From: an uncultured Bacillota bacterium
GTDB lineage: Bacteria > Bacillota_I > Bacilli_A > RFN20 > CAG-631
Reading direction: 5' to 3'
Assembly: GCA_902491575.1 (NCBI GenBank)
Contig: CABUID010000017.1
Span: forward strand, 1 to 43,188
DNA length: 43,188 nucleotides
The number at the start of each line of letters is the position of its first letter. Position 1 is the first letter of the stretch. Position numbers and translations under genes: made by a program. Below the pieces are notes generated by a model. That model did no database searches. It was given only the letters and a program-made list of their open reading frames with translations, and was not told the origin of the DNA. Below, in pieces: positions 32,121 to 40,670 of this stretch.

Positions 32121-33221
32121 ATGAAAGAAGAGGTTATACAAATTCGTCAAAAGATTAATAAAATTGATCAAGAAATGGCAAGGTTATTTGAGCAAAGAAT
32201 GGAAGAAGCAAAAAAAATTGCTCTATACAAAATTGAAAATGCTCTTCCTATTGAAGATAAAAAACGTGAAAAAGAACTCATCCAACAAAATTCATTACTC
32301 ATTAAAAATTTAGAGATTCAAGCTTATTATCTTGATTTTTTAAAAAACATGATAACTTTATCAAAAAGATATCAATCAAAAATTATGGAAGGAATGAAAA
32401 TTGCTTACTGTGGTGTGGAAGGAGCGTTTTCTTATATCGCCAGTAAAAAAATATTTGATAATCAAAAAACCATCTCTTTTTCAAGTTTCACTTTGGCCTA
32501 TCAAGCGGTAGAAAATGGAGAATGCGATGCTTGCATCCTCCCTTTAGAAAATAGTTATGCAGGCGATGTTGGTGAAGTGATGGATTTATTGTTTTCTGGA
32601 ACACTTTATATTAATCATATTTTAAATATCGATATTGTTCATAATTTAATTGGTTTAAAACATTCTTCTTTAGAAAAAATCCAAACGGTAGCCAGTCATC
32701 CTCAAGCCCTAGCACAATGTAAAGAATATATCGAAAAACATCATTATAAAACTTTAGAATTTCCAAACACTGCCATTGCTGCTAAAAAACTTTCTGAAAT
32801 GAACGATGAAAGTATTGCTGTCATTGCGAGTAAAGATGTCGTTCCTTTGTATGATTTAAAACTTTTAAAAAGTAATATAAATTCAAACAAAAGTAATACC
32901 ACTCGTTTTGCCGTTTTTTCAAAAGTTCTCAATGAACTTCATTTTGATGTTAAAATGGGTGAACATTTTATTTTAGTTTTTACTGTTTTAAATGAAGCTG
33001 GCGCTTTAGCCAAAACTTTAAATATTATAGGTGCACATGGTTTTAATATGCGTACATTACGTAGTCGTCCAATGAAAGAATTATTATGGAATTATTATTT
33101 CTTTGTCGAACTGGATGGAAATATTTATTCGCAAGATGGACAAGATATGATAAAAGAACTGAAAAGTGTTTGCGATTGTCTAAAGATTGTTGGCACTTAT
33201 TATTCACATATTGAAAGGTAA
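32121..33221 (+). CDS. pheA: Bifunctional chorismate mutase-prephenate dehydratase
   Basis: About 366 residues with three parts. The N-terminal AroQ-type chorismate mutase (about 1-85) starts IRQKINKIDQEMARLFEQR and includes KKIALYKIENALPI. The prephenate dehydratase (about 92-270) starts KIAYCGVEGAFSYIA and has VASHPQALAQCKEYI. The C-terminal ACT domain (about 275-366) has VLNEAGALAKTLNIIGAHGFN and the ESRP-like motif SRPMKE, which in the family binds Phe for feedback control. It converts chorismate to phenylpyruvate. The start is ATG 32121 behind AAAGGA; an ATG at 32112 overlaps the previous stop but lacks a spaced ribosome site. Confidence 0.95.
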   Translation: MKEEVIQIRQKINKIDQEMARLFEQRMEEAKKIALYKIENALPIEDKKREKELIQQNSLLIKNLEIQAYYLDFLKNMITLSKRYQSKIMEGMKIAYCGVEGAFSYIASKKIFDNQKTISFSSFTLAYQAVENGECDACILPLENSYAGDVGEVMDLLFSGTLYINHILNIDIVHNLIGLKHSSLEKIQTVASHPQALAQCKEYIEKHHYKTLEFPNTAIAAKKLSEMNDESIAVIASKDVVPLYDLKLLKSNINSNKSNTTRFAVFSKVLNELHFDVKMGEHFILVFTVLNEAGALAKTLNIIGAHGFNMRTLRSRPMKELLWNYYFFVELDGNIYSQDGQDMIKELKSVCDCLKIVGTYYSHIER

Positions 33222-33228
33222 TAAAAAA

Positions 33229-34224
33229 ATGATTTTAAAAATTCAAACTTTAATTGGAAACTATGATATTATCATCGAAAAAAACATTTTATATGAAGTG
33301 AAACAACATTTAAATTTAAATCGTAAAGTGTTGATTATTACAGACAGTGGTGTGCCAAAAGAATATATAGAATTGGTTAAAAATCAATGTCAAAATGCAT
33401 ATCTTTTTACTTTGCCACAAGGTGAAAAAAGTAAAAGTTTTCATTATTATCAAAAAATAATGCAGTTTTTAATCGAAAACACTTTTACAAGAAGCGATGC
33501 AATCATTGCTTTAGGTGGTGGGGTTGTTGGAGATTTGAGTGGATTTGTAAGTTCTACATATATGCGAGGAATCGATTTTTATAATATTCCAACCACTTTA
33601 TTATCACAAGTTGATTCATCCATTGGTGGAAAAACGGCGATTGATTTTATGGAAATCAAAAATATTATTGGAACTTTTTATTCACCAAAAAAAGTATTAA
33701 TAGATCCTAACACTTTAAATACCTTAAATGAAAGACAATTTTATGCAGGATTAGTTGAATCCATCAAAATGGCTGCAACTTGTAATCAAGACTTATTTGA
33801 TTTGATATCGAATACTACAAATTTAAAAGATGATATTGAACAAATTATTGTCCAATCATTACAAATCAAAAAACAAGTGATTGAAGCAGATGTTAAAGAA
33901 AAAAGCATTCGTAAAGTATTAAATTTTGGTCATACTGTCGGTCACGCTATTGAAAGTTACTACCAAATGGAATGGCTTCATGGTGAATGTGTCGGAGTAG
34001 GGATGCTTTATTTTTCAAGTTTAGAAACCAGAAAAAAAATAGAACAAGTATTAAAAAAATTTCATTTGCCAATTAAAACAAATATTCAAAAGGAAGATCT
34101 TTTTTCACTTATTGTTCATGATAAAAAAACAAATGGTGAATGGATTGATATTATTTATGTCAATCAAATAGGCGAATACCAAATTCGAAAAATAAAACTT
34201 TTCGATATTCAAAAATATCTTTAA
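33229..34224 (+). CDS. aroB: 3-dehydroquinate synthase
   Basis: About 331 residues, slightly short of the usual 350-360. It closes DAHP to 3-dehydroquinate with NAD+ and a divalent metal. Motifs: ALGGGVVGDLSGF and the GIDFYNIPTTLLSQVDSSIG stretch with GGKTAID, and metal-binding His in NFGHTVGHAIE and LHGECVGVGM. The true start is ATG 33229 (AAAGGT upstream), 7 nt after pheA. Confidence 0.96.
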   Translation: MILKIQTLIGNYDIIIEKNILYEVKQHLNLNRKVLIITDSGVPKEYIELVKNQCQNAYLFTLPQGEKSKSFHYYQKIMQFLIENTFTRSDAIIALGGGVVGDLSGFVSSTYMRGIDFYNIPTTLLSQVDSSIGGKTAIDFMEIKNIIGTFYSPKKVLIDPNTLNTLNERQFYAGLVESIKMAATCNQDLFDLISNTTNLKDDIEQIIVQSLQIKKQVIEADVKEKSIRKVLNFGHTVGHAIESYYQMEWLHGECVGVGMLYFSSLETRKKIEQVLKKFHLPIKTNIQKEDLFSLIVHDKKTNGEWIDIIYVNQIGEYQIRKIKLFDIQKYL

Positions 34225-34237
34225 AGGAAGTGATATC

Positions 34238-35338
34238 ATGCGAAATGTATTAGGAAATGTCTTAACTTTAACCTTACTTGGAGAAAGTCATGGTGAAAAA
34301 ATCGGGATTGTCATTGATGGACTGACTGCTGGCATTTTTGTAGATGATGAATTTATTCTAAAATGTTTAAGTCAAAGAAGGCCTCAAAATAAAGGCGAAA
34401 CTCAAAGAGTTGAAAAGGATGACTATAGTATTGTTAGTGGTGTTTTTCAACATTATACCACAGGAAGTCCTTTATGTATTTTAATAGAGAATCAAAATGT
34501 CCATTCATCGGATTATGAAAAAATAAAAGATTTAGCTCGTCCCTCTCATGTGGATTATGTAGCTTTTAAAAAATACCATGGCTTTGCAGATTATCGAGGG
34601 GGAGGTCACTTCTCTGGAAGAATAACCGCCGCAATCGTTGCAGGAGGCGCTATACTTCTTCAATCACTCGAAAAATTAGGAATTAAAATTGGCTGTCACA
34701 TAAAACAATGCGGTACAATTCAAGATATTGATTTTCAAAATGTAGAAGAAGAAATTGATCAAGTCAATCAAATGAATTTTCCTGTTCTTTCCGATGTTCA
34801 AGATGCGATGTTTAAGGAAATTGACCAGGCTGCTAGTCATAATGATTCAATTGGTGGAATCATTCAAACAGCTATTTGCGGTTTACCTTCTGGTTTAGGT
34901 GAACCTTGGTTTTCTTCCTTAGAAGGTGAACTTTCAAGAGCTTTATTTGGAATTGGAGGAATTAAAGGAATTGAATTTGGATCTGGATTTTTATTTGCTT
35001 CATTACTTGGAAGTAAAGCAAATGATTGTTTTACCATTAAAAATGGTAAAGTGATAACAATGACCAACCATAATGGAGGAATGAATGGAGGAATTAGTAA
35101 TGGAATGCCCATCCTTTTTAATTTAGCTGTTCGTCCGACAGCCTCGATTGCCCAAATGCAAAACACTATTCATTTAAAGAAGAATACAAAAGAAAAAATA
35201 ATGATTACTGGAAGACATGACCCCGCTATTATTCGCAGAATGAATATTATCGTTCGATGTCTTTGTGCTTTCGTTATTTCTGATATGTTAATGATTAAAT
35301 ATGGTTCTGATGTTTTTTCATTAAAAAAACTGGATTAG
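34238..35338 (+). CDS. aroC: Chorismate synthase
   Basis: 366 residues. It converts EPSP to chorismate using reduced FMN. Signature segments: GESHGEKIGIVIDGL, QRRPQNKGETQRVEKD, RPSHVDYV, the RGGGHFSGRITAA glycine-rich loop and RHDPAIIRR near the C-terminus. AAAGGAAG lies 8 nt before ATG 34238 and the gene starts 13 nt after aroB. Confidence 0.97.
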   Translation: MRNVLGNVLTLTLLGESHGEKIGIVIDGLTAGIFVDDEFILKCLSQRRPQNKGETQRVEKDDYSIVSGVFQHYTTGSPLCILIENQNVHSSDYEKIKDLARPSHVDYVAFKKYHGFADYRGGGHFSGRITAAIVAGGAILLQSLEKLGIKIGCHIKQCGTIQDIDFQNVEEEIDQVNQMNFPVLSDVQDAMFKEIDQAASHNDSIGGIIQTAICGLPSGLGEPWFSSLEGELSRALFGIGGIKGIEFGSGFLFASLLGSKANDCFTIKNGKVITMTNHNGGMNGGISNGMPILFNLAVRPTASIAQMQNTIHLKKNTKEKIMITGRHDPAIIRRMNIIVRCLCAFVISDMLMIKYGSDVFSLKKLD

Positions 35339-35346
35339 AGGTTCAT

Positions 35347-36579
35347 ATGGAATACGGATTAATTGGGCTTTCATTAAAACATAGCTTTTCAAAAGAAATA
35401 CATGAAAAAATTGGTCATTACCCTTATGAATTAAAAGAATTGAATGAAAAAGAATTTATAGTTTTCATGAAAAAAAAAGAATTTAAAGGAATTAACGTCA
35501 CGATACCTTATAAAGAAAAAGTGATTGACTATCTCGATTATATTTCACCAGAGGCAAAAGAAATACAAGCAGTAAATACCATTATCAATCACAATGGAAA
35601 ACTATATGGTTATAATACTGATTATTTAGGATTAAAAGAAATGCTATCCTATTTTCAAATACCAATCATGGAGCAAAATGTCATGATATTAGGAAGTGGA
35701 GGGACTTCTAAGACAGCTTTAAAAGTTTGTAAAGATTTAAAAGCCAAGACAATCACTATCGTATCACGAAACCAAAAAGAAAATAGTATCACTTATAATG
35801 ACTTAAATTTATTTTATGATTCCGCTCATATTATTATCAATACTACACCATGTGAAATGTATCCAAACAACCAACAAAAAATATTATCTTTACAACCTTT
35901 TAAAGTTTTAAAGGGGGTAGTTGATGTCATTTATAACCCTTTAAGAACAAATCTTATTCTTGAAAGTAAAAAAAAGAACTTACTATGTTGTAATGGTCTT
36001 TATATGCTGATTGCTCAAGCGTTTTATGCAAGTCAATTGTTTTTAAATAAAACTTTAGACAAATTTATTCTTAATCAATTCTACACATCACTTACACAGT
36101 ATAAAGAAAATATCGTTTTGACAGGTATGCCTTCTTCTGGAAAAACAACGATTGGAAAATTGCTTTCTAAAATATACCAAAGAGATTTTTATGATGTGGA
36201 TGATGAAATTGAAAAAAAAGTCAAAATGGATATCCCTACTTTTTTTGAAAAATTTGGTGAAGAACGATTTCGTGAAATAGAAAGTGAAATCATCGATGAA
36301 CTTTCAAAAAAGAATCATATTGTTATTGCTACAGGAGGAGGGTCTATTTTAAAAGAAAGTAATATTTCCTATTTAAAACAAAATGGACGAATTTATTTTT
36401 TAGATTGCTCTTTGAAAAGATTAACGGCAACATCTTCAAGACCTTTAAGCTCAACGCCTGAAAAATTAAAAAAACTATTTGAAGAACGTTATTTAATATA
36501 CAAAAAGACATGTGATGTTAGGATTGATGCAAATCAATCCATTGAAGATATAATTTTGCAAATCAAAGGAAGTGATTAA
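35347..36579 (+). CDS. Shikimate dehydrogenase-shikimate kinase fusion (AroE-AroK)
   Basis: A 410-residue fusion of two consecutive pathway enzymes. Residues 1-250 are AroE: substrate-binding LSLKHSFS, catalytic Lys56 in VTIPYKEK, Asp92 in YNTDYLG, NADPH loop GSGGTSK (116-122) and a closing LIAQAFYASQLF helix. Residues about 254-410 are AroK: Walker A GMPSSGKTT (260-268), shikimate-binding Asp and Arg in DVDDEIE and GEERFREIE, GGG at 330-332, and the lid Arg in TSSRPLSS. There is no obvious linker; a short helical stretch (FILNQFYTSLTQYKENI) joins them. It should turn 3-dehydroshikimate into shikimate 3-phosphate. Confidence 0.96.
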   Translation: MEYGLIGLSLKHSFSKEIHEKIGHYPYELKELNEKEFIVFMKKKEFKGINVTIPYKEKVIDYLDYISPEAKEIQAVNTIINHNGKLYGYNTDYLGLKEMLSYFQIPIMEQNVMILGSGGTSKTALKVCKDLKAKTITIVSRNQKENSITYNDLNLFYDSAHIIINTTPCEMYPNNQQKILSLQPFKVLKGVVDVIYNPLRTNLILESKKKNLLCCNGLYMLIAQAFYASQLFLNKTLDKFILNQFYTSLTQYKENIVLTGMPSSGKTTIGKLLSKIYQRDFYDVDDEIEKKVKMDIPTFFEKFGEERFREIESEIIDELSKKNHIVIATGGGSILKESNISYLKQNGRIYFLDCSLKRLTATSSRPLSSTPEKLKKLFEERYLIYKKTCDVRIDANQSIEDIILQIKGSD

Positions 36580-36580
36580 A

Positions 36581-37018
36581 ATGAAAATACTTGTTTTAAA
36601 TGGTCCTAATCTAAATATGCTTGGAATTCGTGAACCTCATATTTATGGAAAGGAAACCTATCAACAATTATGTCAAACAATTTTAAATTATTGCAAAGAA
36701 AAACAAATAGAAGTAGACATTTATCAATCGAATCATGAAGGGGATTTAATCGACAAAATCCAACAAGCATATTTTCAGCATTTTCAAGGAATTATCATTA
36801 ATCCTGGTGCATACACACATACAAGCATCGCTTTATTAGATGCTTTAAAAGCTGTAAATCTTCCCACAATAGAAGTTCATCTTTCTAATATCCAACAACG
36901 AGAAGATTTTCGAAAAATAAGTTATGTATCTTTGGCGTCATTACAAACCATTTCTGGCGAAGGAATAAACGGATATATTCATGCAATCGATGTTTTACTA
37001 AAAAGGACTAAAATATGA
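36581..37018 (+). CDS. aroQ: Type II 3-dehydroquinate dehydratase
   Basis: 145 residues, normal for the small type II enzyme. It dehydrates 3-dehydroquinate to 3-dehydroshikimate. Motifs: VLNGPNLNMLGIREPHIYG with the catalytic Tyr in the lid, QSNHEGDLIDKI, NPGAYTHTSIALLDAL and EVHLSNIQQREDFRKIS. The start is ATG 36581, behind AAAGGAAGTG that lies in the end of the fusion gene, one base after its stop. Confidence 0.97.
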   Translation: MKILVLNGPNLNMLGIREPHIYGKETYQQLCQTILNYCKEKQIEVDIYQSNHEGDLIDKIQQAYFQHFQGIIINPGAYTHTSIALLDALKAVNLPTIEVHLSNIQQREDFRKISYVSLASLQTISGEGINGYIHAIDVLLKRTKI

Positions 37019-38220
37019 ATGTAACTATCAAAAAGTGTCATCTTAACGGCAAAATAAGTGCACCACCTTCAAAAAGTTATTGCCATCGTTATTTAATTGC
37101 ATCCATGCTATCTAAGAGTCAATGTATTGTTGAAAATGTTTATTTAAGCGAAGACATCCAAACTACTTTAAATTGTTTAAAAGAATTGGGTTGTTCTATT
37201 TCTTTTGTAAATAATCAAATAACTTTATCTCCTCTTTTACCCAATTCACAAAATCATCTTTTGGATTGTCATGAAAGTGGTAGTACTCTTCGCTTCCTTA
37301 TCCCAATCGCCTTAACGATGTTTGATAAAGTTGAATTTACAGGTACAAAAAGACTTATGGAAAGAGGAATAGAAATTTATGAAGAACTATTGCCAAAGCA
37401 TGGAGTAGTTCTTACAAAAGATCAACATAAAATTATTTTGTCTGGGAAATTAAAAGCAGGAGATTATGTAATCCCCGGAGATATTAGCAGTCAATTTATT
37501 ACTGGTTTATTATTTGCTTTACCTTTATTAAAGGGAAATAGTACCATTACAATCATTCCTCCTATAAAAAGTATTTTTTATATTCATATGACTTTAAATG
37601 TTTTAAAACAATTTAAAATTACCTATGAATTTGAAGGTGAAAAAATAAAAATATTAGGAAATCAACAATATCAAGCAGTGAATTGCAAAGTTGAAGGGGA
37701 TTATTCAAATGCCGCTTTCTTAGAAGCTTTCAATTATTTTAATCATCATATTGTTTTGGAAGGTTTAAATGCATTAAATACACAAGGTGACCGAGTCTAT
37801 CAACTTTATTTTAATATATTAAATGATTATTATGCTGTTTTGGATATTTCAAATGCAATTGATTTAGGTCCTGTTTTATTCGTTTTTGCAGCTTTAAAAC
37901 ATGGAGCAACTTTTACAGGAACAAAGCGTTTAAAAATCAAAGAAAGTCATCGTGATCAAGCAATTGCTGAAGAACTTAGAAAAATTGGTATAAAAATGAA
38001 AGTAGAAGAGAATAAAGTTAAAATTTATCCTTCTAAAATCCATGCACCCGTTGAACCCTTTGAAAGTCATAATGACCATCGAATTGTGATGGCGCTTTCC
38101 TTAATATCTTCTTTTTTTGATATAAAGATTAAAAATGCGAGTGCTATTAATAAGAGTTATCCAAATTATTTTGATGATTTAATGAAATTAGGAGCTGAAA
38201 TTGATTATGAGAATGAATAA
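37015..38220 (+). CDS. aroA: EPSP synthase (3-phosphoshikimate 1-carboxyvinyltransferase)
   Basis: 401 residues, a little short of the usual 420-430. It joins phosphoenolpyruvate to shikimate 3-phosphate. Motifs: APPSKSYCHRYLIAS (PEP/S3P-binding Lys, Ser), ESGSTLRFLIPIALT (usually GNSGTT or GNAGT in class I; here HESGSTLR as in class II-like sequences), SSQFITGLLFALPLL and DHRIVMALSL. The HESGSTLR version suggests the class II type known for lower glyphosate sensitivity; this is inference. It overlaps aroQ by 4 bp (ATGA). Confidence 0.96.
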   Translation: MNVTIKKCHLNGKISAPPSKSYCHRYLIASMLSKSQCIVENVYLSEDIQTTLNCLKELGCSISFVNNQITLSPLLPNSQNHLLDCHESGSTLRFLIPIALTMFDKVEFTGTKRLMERGIEIYEELLPKHGVVLTKDQHKIILSGKLKAGDYVIPGDISSQFITGLLFALPLLKGNSTITIIPPIKSIFYIHMTLNVLKQFKITYEFEGEKIKILGNQQYQAVNCKVEGDYSNAAFLEAFNYFNHHIVLEGLNALNTQGDRVYQLYFNILNDYYAVLDISNAIDLGPVLFVFAALKHGATFTGTKRLKIKESHRDQAIAEELRKIGIKMKVEENKVKIYPSKIHAPVEPFESHNDHRIVMALSLISSFFDIKIKNASAINKSYPNYFDDLMKLGAEIDYENE

Positions 38221-38224
38221 GGAT

Positions 38225-39058
38225 ATGAAAATTTTAATTGTTGGATTGGGACTAATTGGGGGTTCTTATGCCAAAGGCTTAACAAAAAAAGGGTATAAAG
38301 TTTCTGCTATAACAAAAAATGAAAAAGATATCGAATATGCTATCAAACATCACATTATTGAAGAGGGTACGACTCAAGTAAATAAAGATTTTGTAAATCA
38401 ATTTGATCTCATTATCTTTGCTTTATATCCAAAAGTATTCATCGAATGGATAAGTTTATATAAAGATTATTTTAAAGAAAATACTATCTTAACAGATGTT
38501 ACGGGTGTGAAAAGTAAAATTATCTATAAAATTCAAGAAATGCTTCCTGAACAAGTTGAATTTATTGGAGCACATCCAATGGCAGGTAAAGAAGTCTATG
38601 GAATAGAAAATAGTGATGAAAACCTATTTTGCAACGCTAACTATATTATTACACCTACTTCAAAAAATACTTCCCATGCTATTGAAATAGCAAGTTTAAT
38701 TGGACAAGAATTGCAATTTAGCAATATTTCGATTTTAACGCCCCAAAAACATGATGAGATGATTGCTTTTTTATCGCAACTTACTCATTGTATAGCAGTT
38801 GTTTTAATGACTTGTAAAGACTCACATCATTTAAAAGAATATACAGGAGATTCTTTTCGCGACTTGACACGAATAGCAAATATCAACGAAAATATGTGGT
38901 GTGAATTATTTTTAATGAACAAGAAGGAACTTGTAAAACAAATGGAATTGTTTTCAAAACAATTTGATAAGCTAAAAAATGCTATTGAAAAAGAAGATAT
39001 TTCTACCATAAAAGGAATGATGAAATTATCTACTAAAAGAAGAAATTATTTTAACTAG
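38225..39058 (+). CDS. tyrA: Prephenate dehydrogenase
   Basis: About 277 residues. It oxidatively decarboxylates prephenate to 4-hydroxyphenylpyruvate with NAD+. The Rossmann start is ILIVGLGLIGGSYAKGL, followed by the catalytic/prephenate-binding GAHPMAGKEVYG and the helical C-terminal domain with LSQLTHCIAVVL and GDSFRDLTRIA. It has no fused chorismate mutase and no ACT domain, so there is no obvious tyrosine feedback site. ATG 38225 (AAGGAT upstream) is 4 nt after the aroA stop; upstream ATGs in frame lie inside aroA. Confidence 0.95.
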   Translation: MKILIVGLGLIGGSYAKGLTKKGYKVSAITKNEKDIEYAIKHHIIEEGTTQVNKDFVNQFDLIIFALYPKVFIEWISLYKDYFKENTILTDVTGVKSKIIYKIQEMLPEQVEFIGAHPMAGKEVYGIENSDENLFCNANYIITPTSKNTSHAIEIASLIGQELQFSNISILTPQKHDEMIAFLSQLTHCIAVVLMTCKDSHHLKEYTGDSFRDLTRIANINENMWCELFLMNKKELVKQMELFSKQFDKLKNAIEKEDISTIKGMMKLSTKRRNYFN

Positions 39059-39069
39059 AGGTGACGACT

Positions 39070-40110
39070 ATGAATATGAATTTTATTAGAAAACTACCCA
39101 CTCCACAAGAAATCAAAGAGATGTATCCTCTTGATGAGAAATTAAAAAAATTAAAAGAAAAAAATGATGAAGAAATACGTAAAATTTTTACAGGCGAAGA
39201 TCATCGTTTTATTCTAATTATTGGACCATGCTCAGCAGATAGAGAAGAAGCGGTTATGGATTATATTTCAAGATTAAAAAAAGTACAAGAAAAAGTAAAG
39301 GATGTATTACTTTTCATTCCACGTATTTATACAAATAAGCCACGAACCACCGGTGCAGGATATAAAGGCATGTTACATCAGCCTAACCCTCAAGAAGAAC
39401 CTAATATGTTAAAAGGATTAATTGCCATTCGTAAACTACATATGAGAGCGATAGCAGAAACCGGATTTTCTTGTGCAGATGAAATGCTTTATTCTGAAAA
39501 CCATCGTTATCTTTCTGATTTATTATCTTATGTTGCCGTAGGAGCTCGATCCGTTGAAGACCAACAACATCGTTTAACAGCTAGTGGATTAGATATCCCT
39601 GTAGGAATGAAAAATCCAACGAGTGGTGATATCAGTGTTATGTTGAATTCCATTAGTGCTGCACAACAAGGACATACTTTTATCTACCGCGGTTGGGAAG
39701 TGAAAAGTCAAGGAAACCCTTTAGCACATGCAATTCTTCGCGGCTATGTAAATCGACATGGTGAATCTTATCCAAATTATCATTATGAGGATTTAATTAC
39801 ATTAACAAAAATATATGATTCTTCTCATTTTTCGTATCCATCGGTTATTGTGGATACAAATCATGCGAATTCTAATAAAAAATATGAAGAACAAGTAAGA
39901 ATTGCCAAAGAAGTTTTACATTCTATGAATCATCATCCTGGGATTGCTAAATTAATAAAAGGACTCATGATTGAATCTTATATAGAAGATGGATGTCAAA
40001 AAATCGAAGAAGGAATATATGGAAAATCCATTACAGACCCTTGTTTGGGTTGGGAAAAGACAGAACGTCTAATTTTTGAAATTGCAGAAATTTTAAGAAA
40101 AAAGAAATAA
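39070..40110 (+). CDS. aroF: 3-deoxy-7-phosphoheptulonate synthase, class I
   Basis: About 346 residues. It condenses PEP and erythrose 4-phosphate, the first committed step. Type I-alpha (AroF/G/H) features: LPTPQEIKEMYPLDEKL, FILIIGPCSADREEAV, PRIYTNKPRTTGAGYKG, SVEDQQHRLTASGLDIPVG-like (SVEDQQHRLTASGLD), KNPTSGD and DTNHANSNK metal site. It has no fused chorismate mutase, unlike Bacillus AroA(G). It is last in the operon although it acts first. ATG 39070 is chosen (GAGGTGA upstream); a GTG at 39061 also lies in frame. The paralogue letter (F, G or H) is arbitrary. Confidence 0.95.
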   Translation: MNMNFIRKLPTPQEIKEMYPLDEKLKKLKEKNDEEIRKIFTGEDHRFILIIGPCSADREEAVMDYISRLKKVQEKVKDVLLFIPRIYTNKPRTTGAGYKGMLHQPNPQEEPNMLKGLIAIRKLHMRAIAETGFSCADEMLYSENHRYLSDLLSYVAVGARSVEDQQHRLTASGLDIPVGMKNPTSGDISVMLNSISAAQQGHTFIYRGWEVKSQGNPLAHAILRGYVNRHGESYPNYHYEDLITLTKIYDSSHFSYPSVIVDTNHANSNKKYEEQVRIAKEVLHSMNHHPGIAKLIKGLMIESYIEDGCQKIEEGIYGKSITDPCLGWEKTERLIFEIAEILRKKK

Positions 40111-40112
40111 TT

Positions 40113-40155
40113 AAAAAATGTTTGTAAACCTTTTAATGTCTACAAACATTTTTTT
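40113..40155. terminator. Bidirectional terminator after the aromatic operon
   Basis: A 14-bp stem (40113-40126 with 40141-40154) with a 14-nt loop and A/T tracts on both sides. It serves the aromatic operon and the convergent htpG operon. Confidence 0.88.
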
Positions 40156-40160
40156 ATAAC

Positions 40161-40667
40161 TTATTCATCTTCTTTTAACTCATTTTTTATAGTTTCTAAA
40201 AAAATCAATCTAATTTGTCTTAAAATAAGGTGTAATCTCTTTAAAATAAAATCTGCGTCATAATGAAGAATAAGAACTAAATCTTTAATATCTTTTTTAA
40301 ATATGATGACTTCAACAAGAATTTGATTATCTAATTCATTGAACAATTTATGGACTTGAAAATTTAATAAATACAATTTAGGTGGAAAACTAAAATCGAT
40401 TTTGGACAAATCTTTTTTACTAATTTCATCATAGTGAAGCATAACATAATTTTTAATTTGTTGAACAGCATATCTTTGTATTTTATCTTTTAAATTCATT
40501 AAATTATCAAATAAATAATCAAAAACAAGTACGCGTTCAACAGTTTTTGTAATAATTTTAAAGGTTTCTTGCGGATCTTTGATGATTAGCAGAATATCCA
40601 AATAACAATTTTCTAAGAAATTATTGTATAATTTTTCGTATCCTTTTGCTTTTGAAATCTCATTCAT
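40161..40667 (-). CDS. Unidentified protein, weakly ECF sigma-like, coupled to htpG
   Basis: A 168-residue, mostly helical protein. The N-terminal part (YEKLYNNFLENCYLDILLII, then a 40-residue helical region with KDKIQRYAVQQIKNYVMLHY) lines up in hydrophobic pattern with sigma region 2 (compare the ECF sigma at 1254-1763: FNEFYQLTHRQVYFTALSIL and VYSYISMIARNLSINMY). The C-terminal end (FILKRLHLILRQIRLIFLE) resembles the recognition helix of region 4. Conserved acidic residues of region 2.2 (the EDxxQ motif) are missing, so it may be a degenerate sigma-like protein or an unrelated helical protein. Its ATG comes 3 nt after the htpG stop with no ribosome site, so it depends on translation of htpG. 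I offer no firm function. Confidence 0.5.
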   Translation of the reverse strand: MNEISKAKGYEKLYNNFLENCYLDILLIIKDPQETFKIITKTVERVLVFDYLFDNLMNLKDKIQRYAVQQIKNYVMLHYDEISKKDLSKIDFSFPPKLYLLNFQVHKLFNELDNQILVEVIIFKKDIKDLVLILHYDADFILKRLHLILRQIRLIFLETIKNELKEDE

Positions 40668-40670
40668 ATA

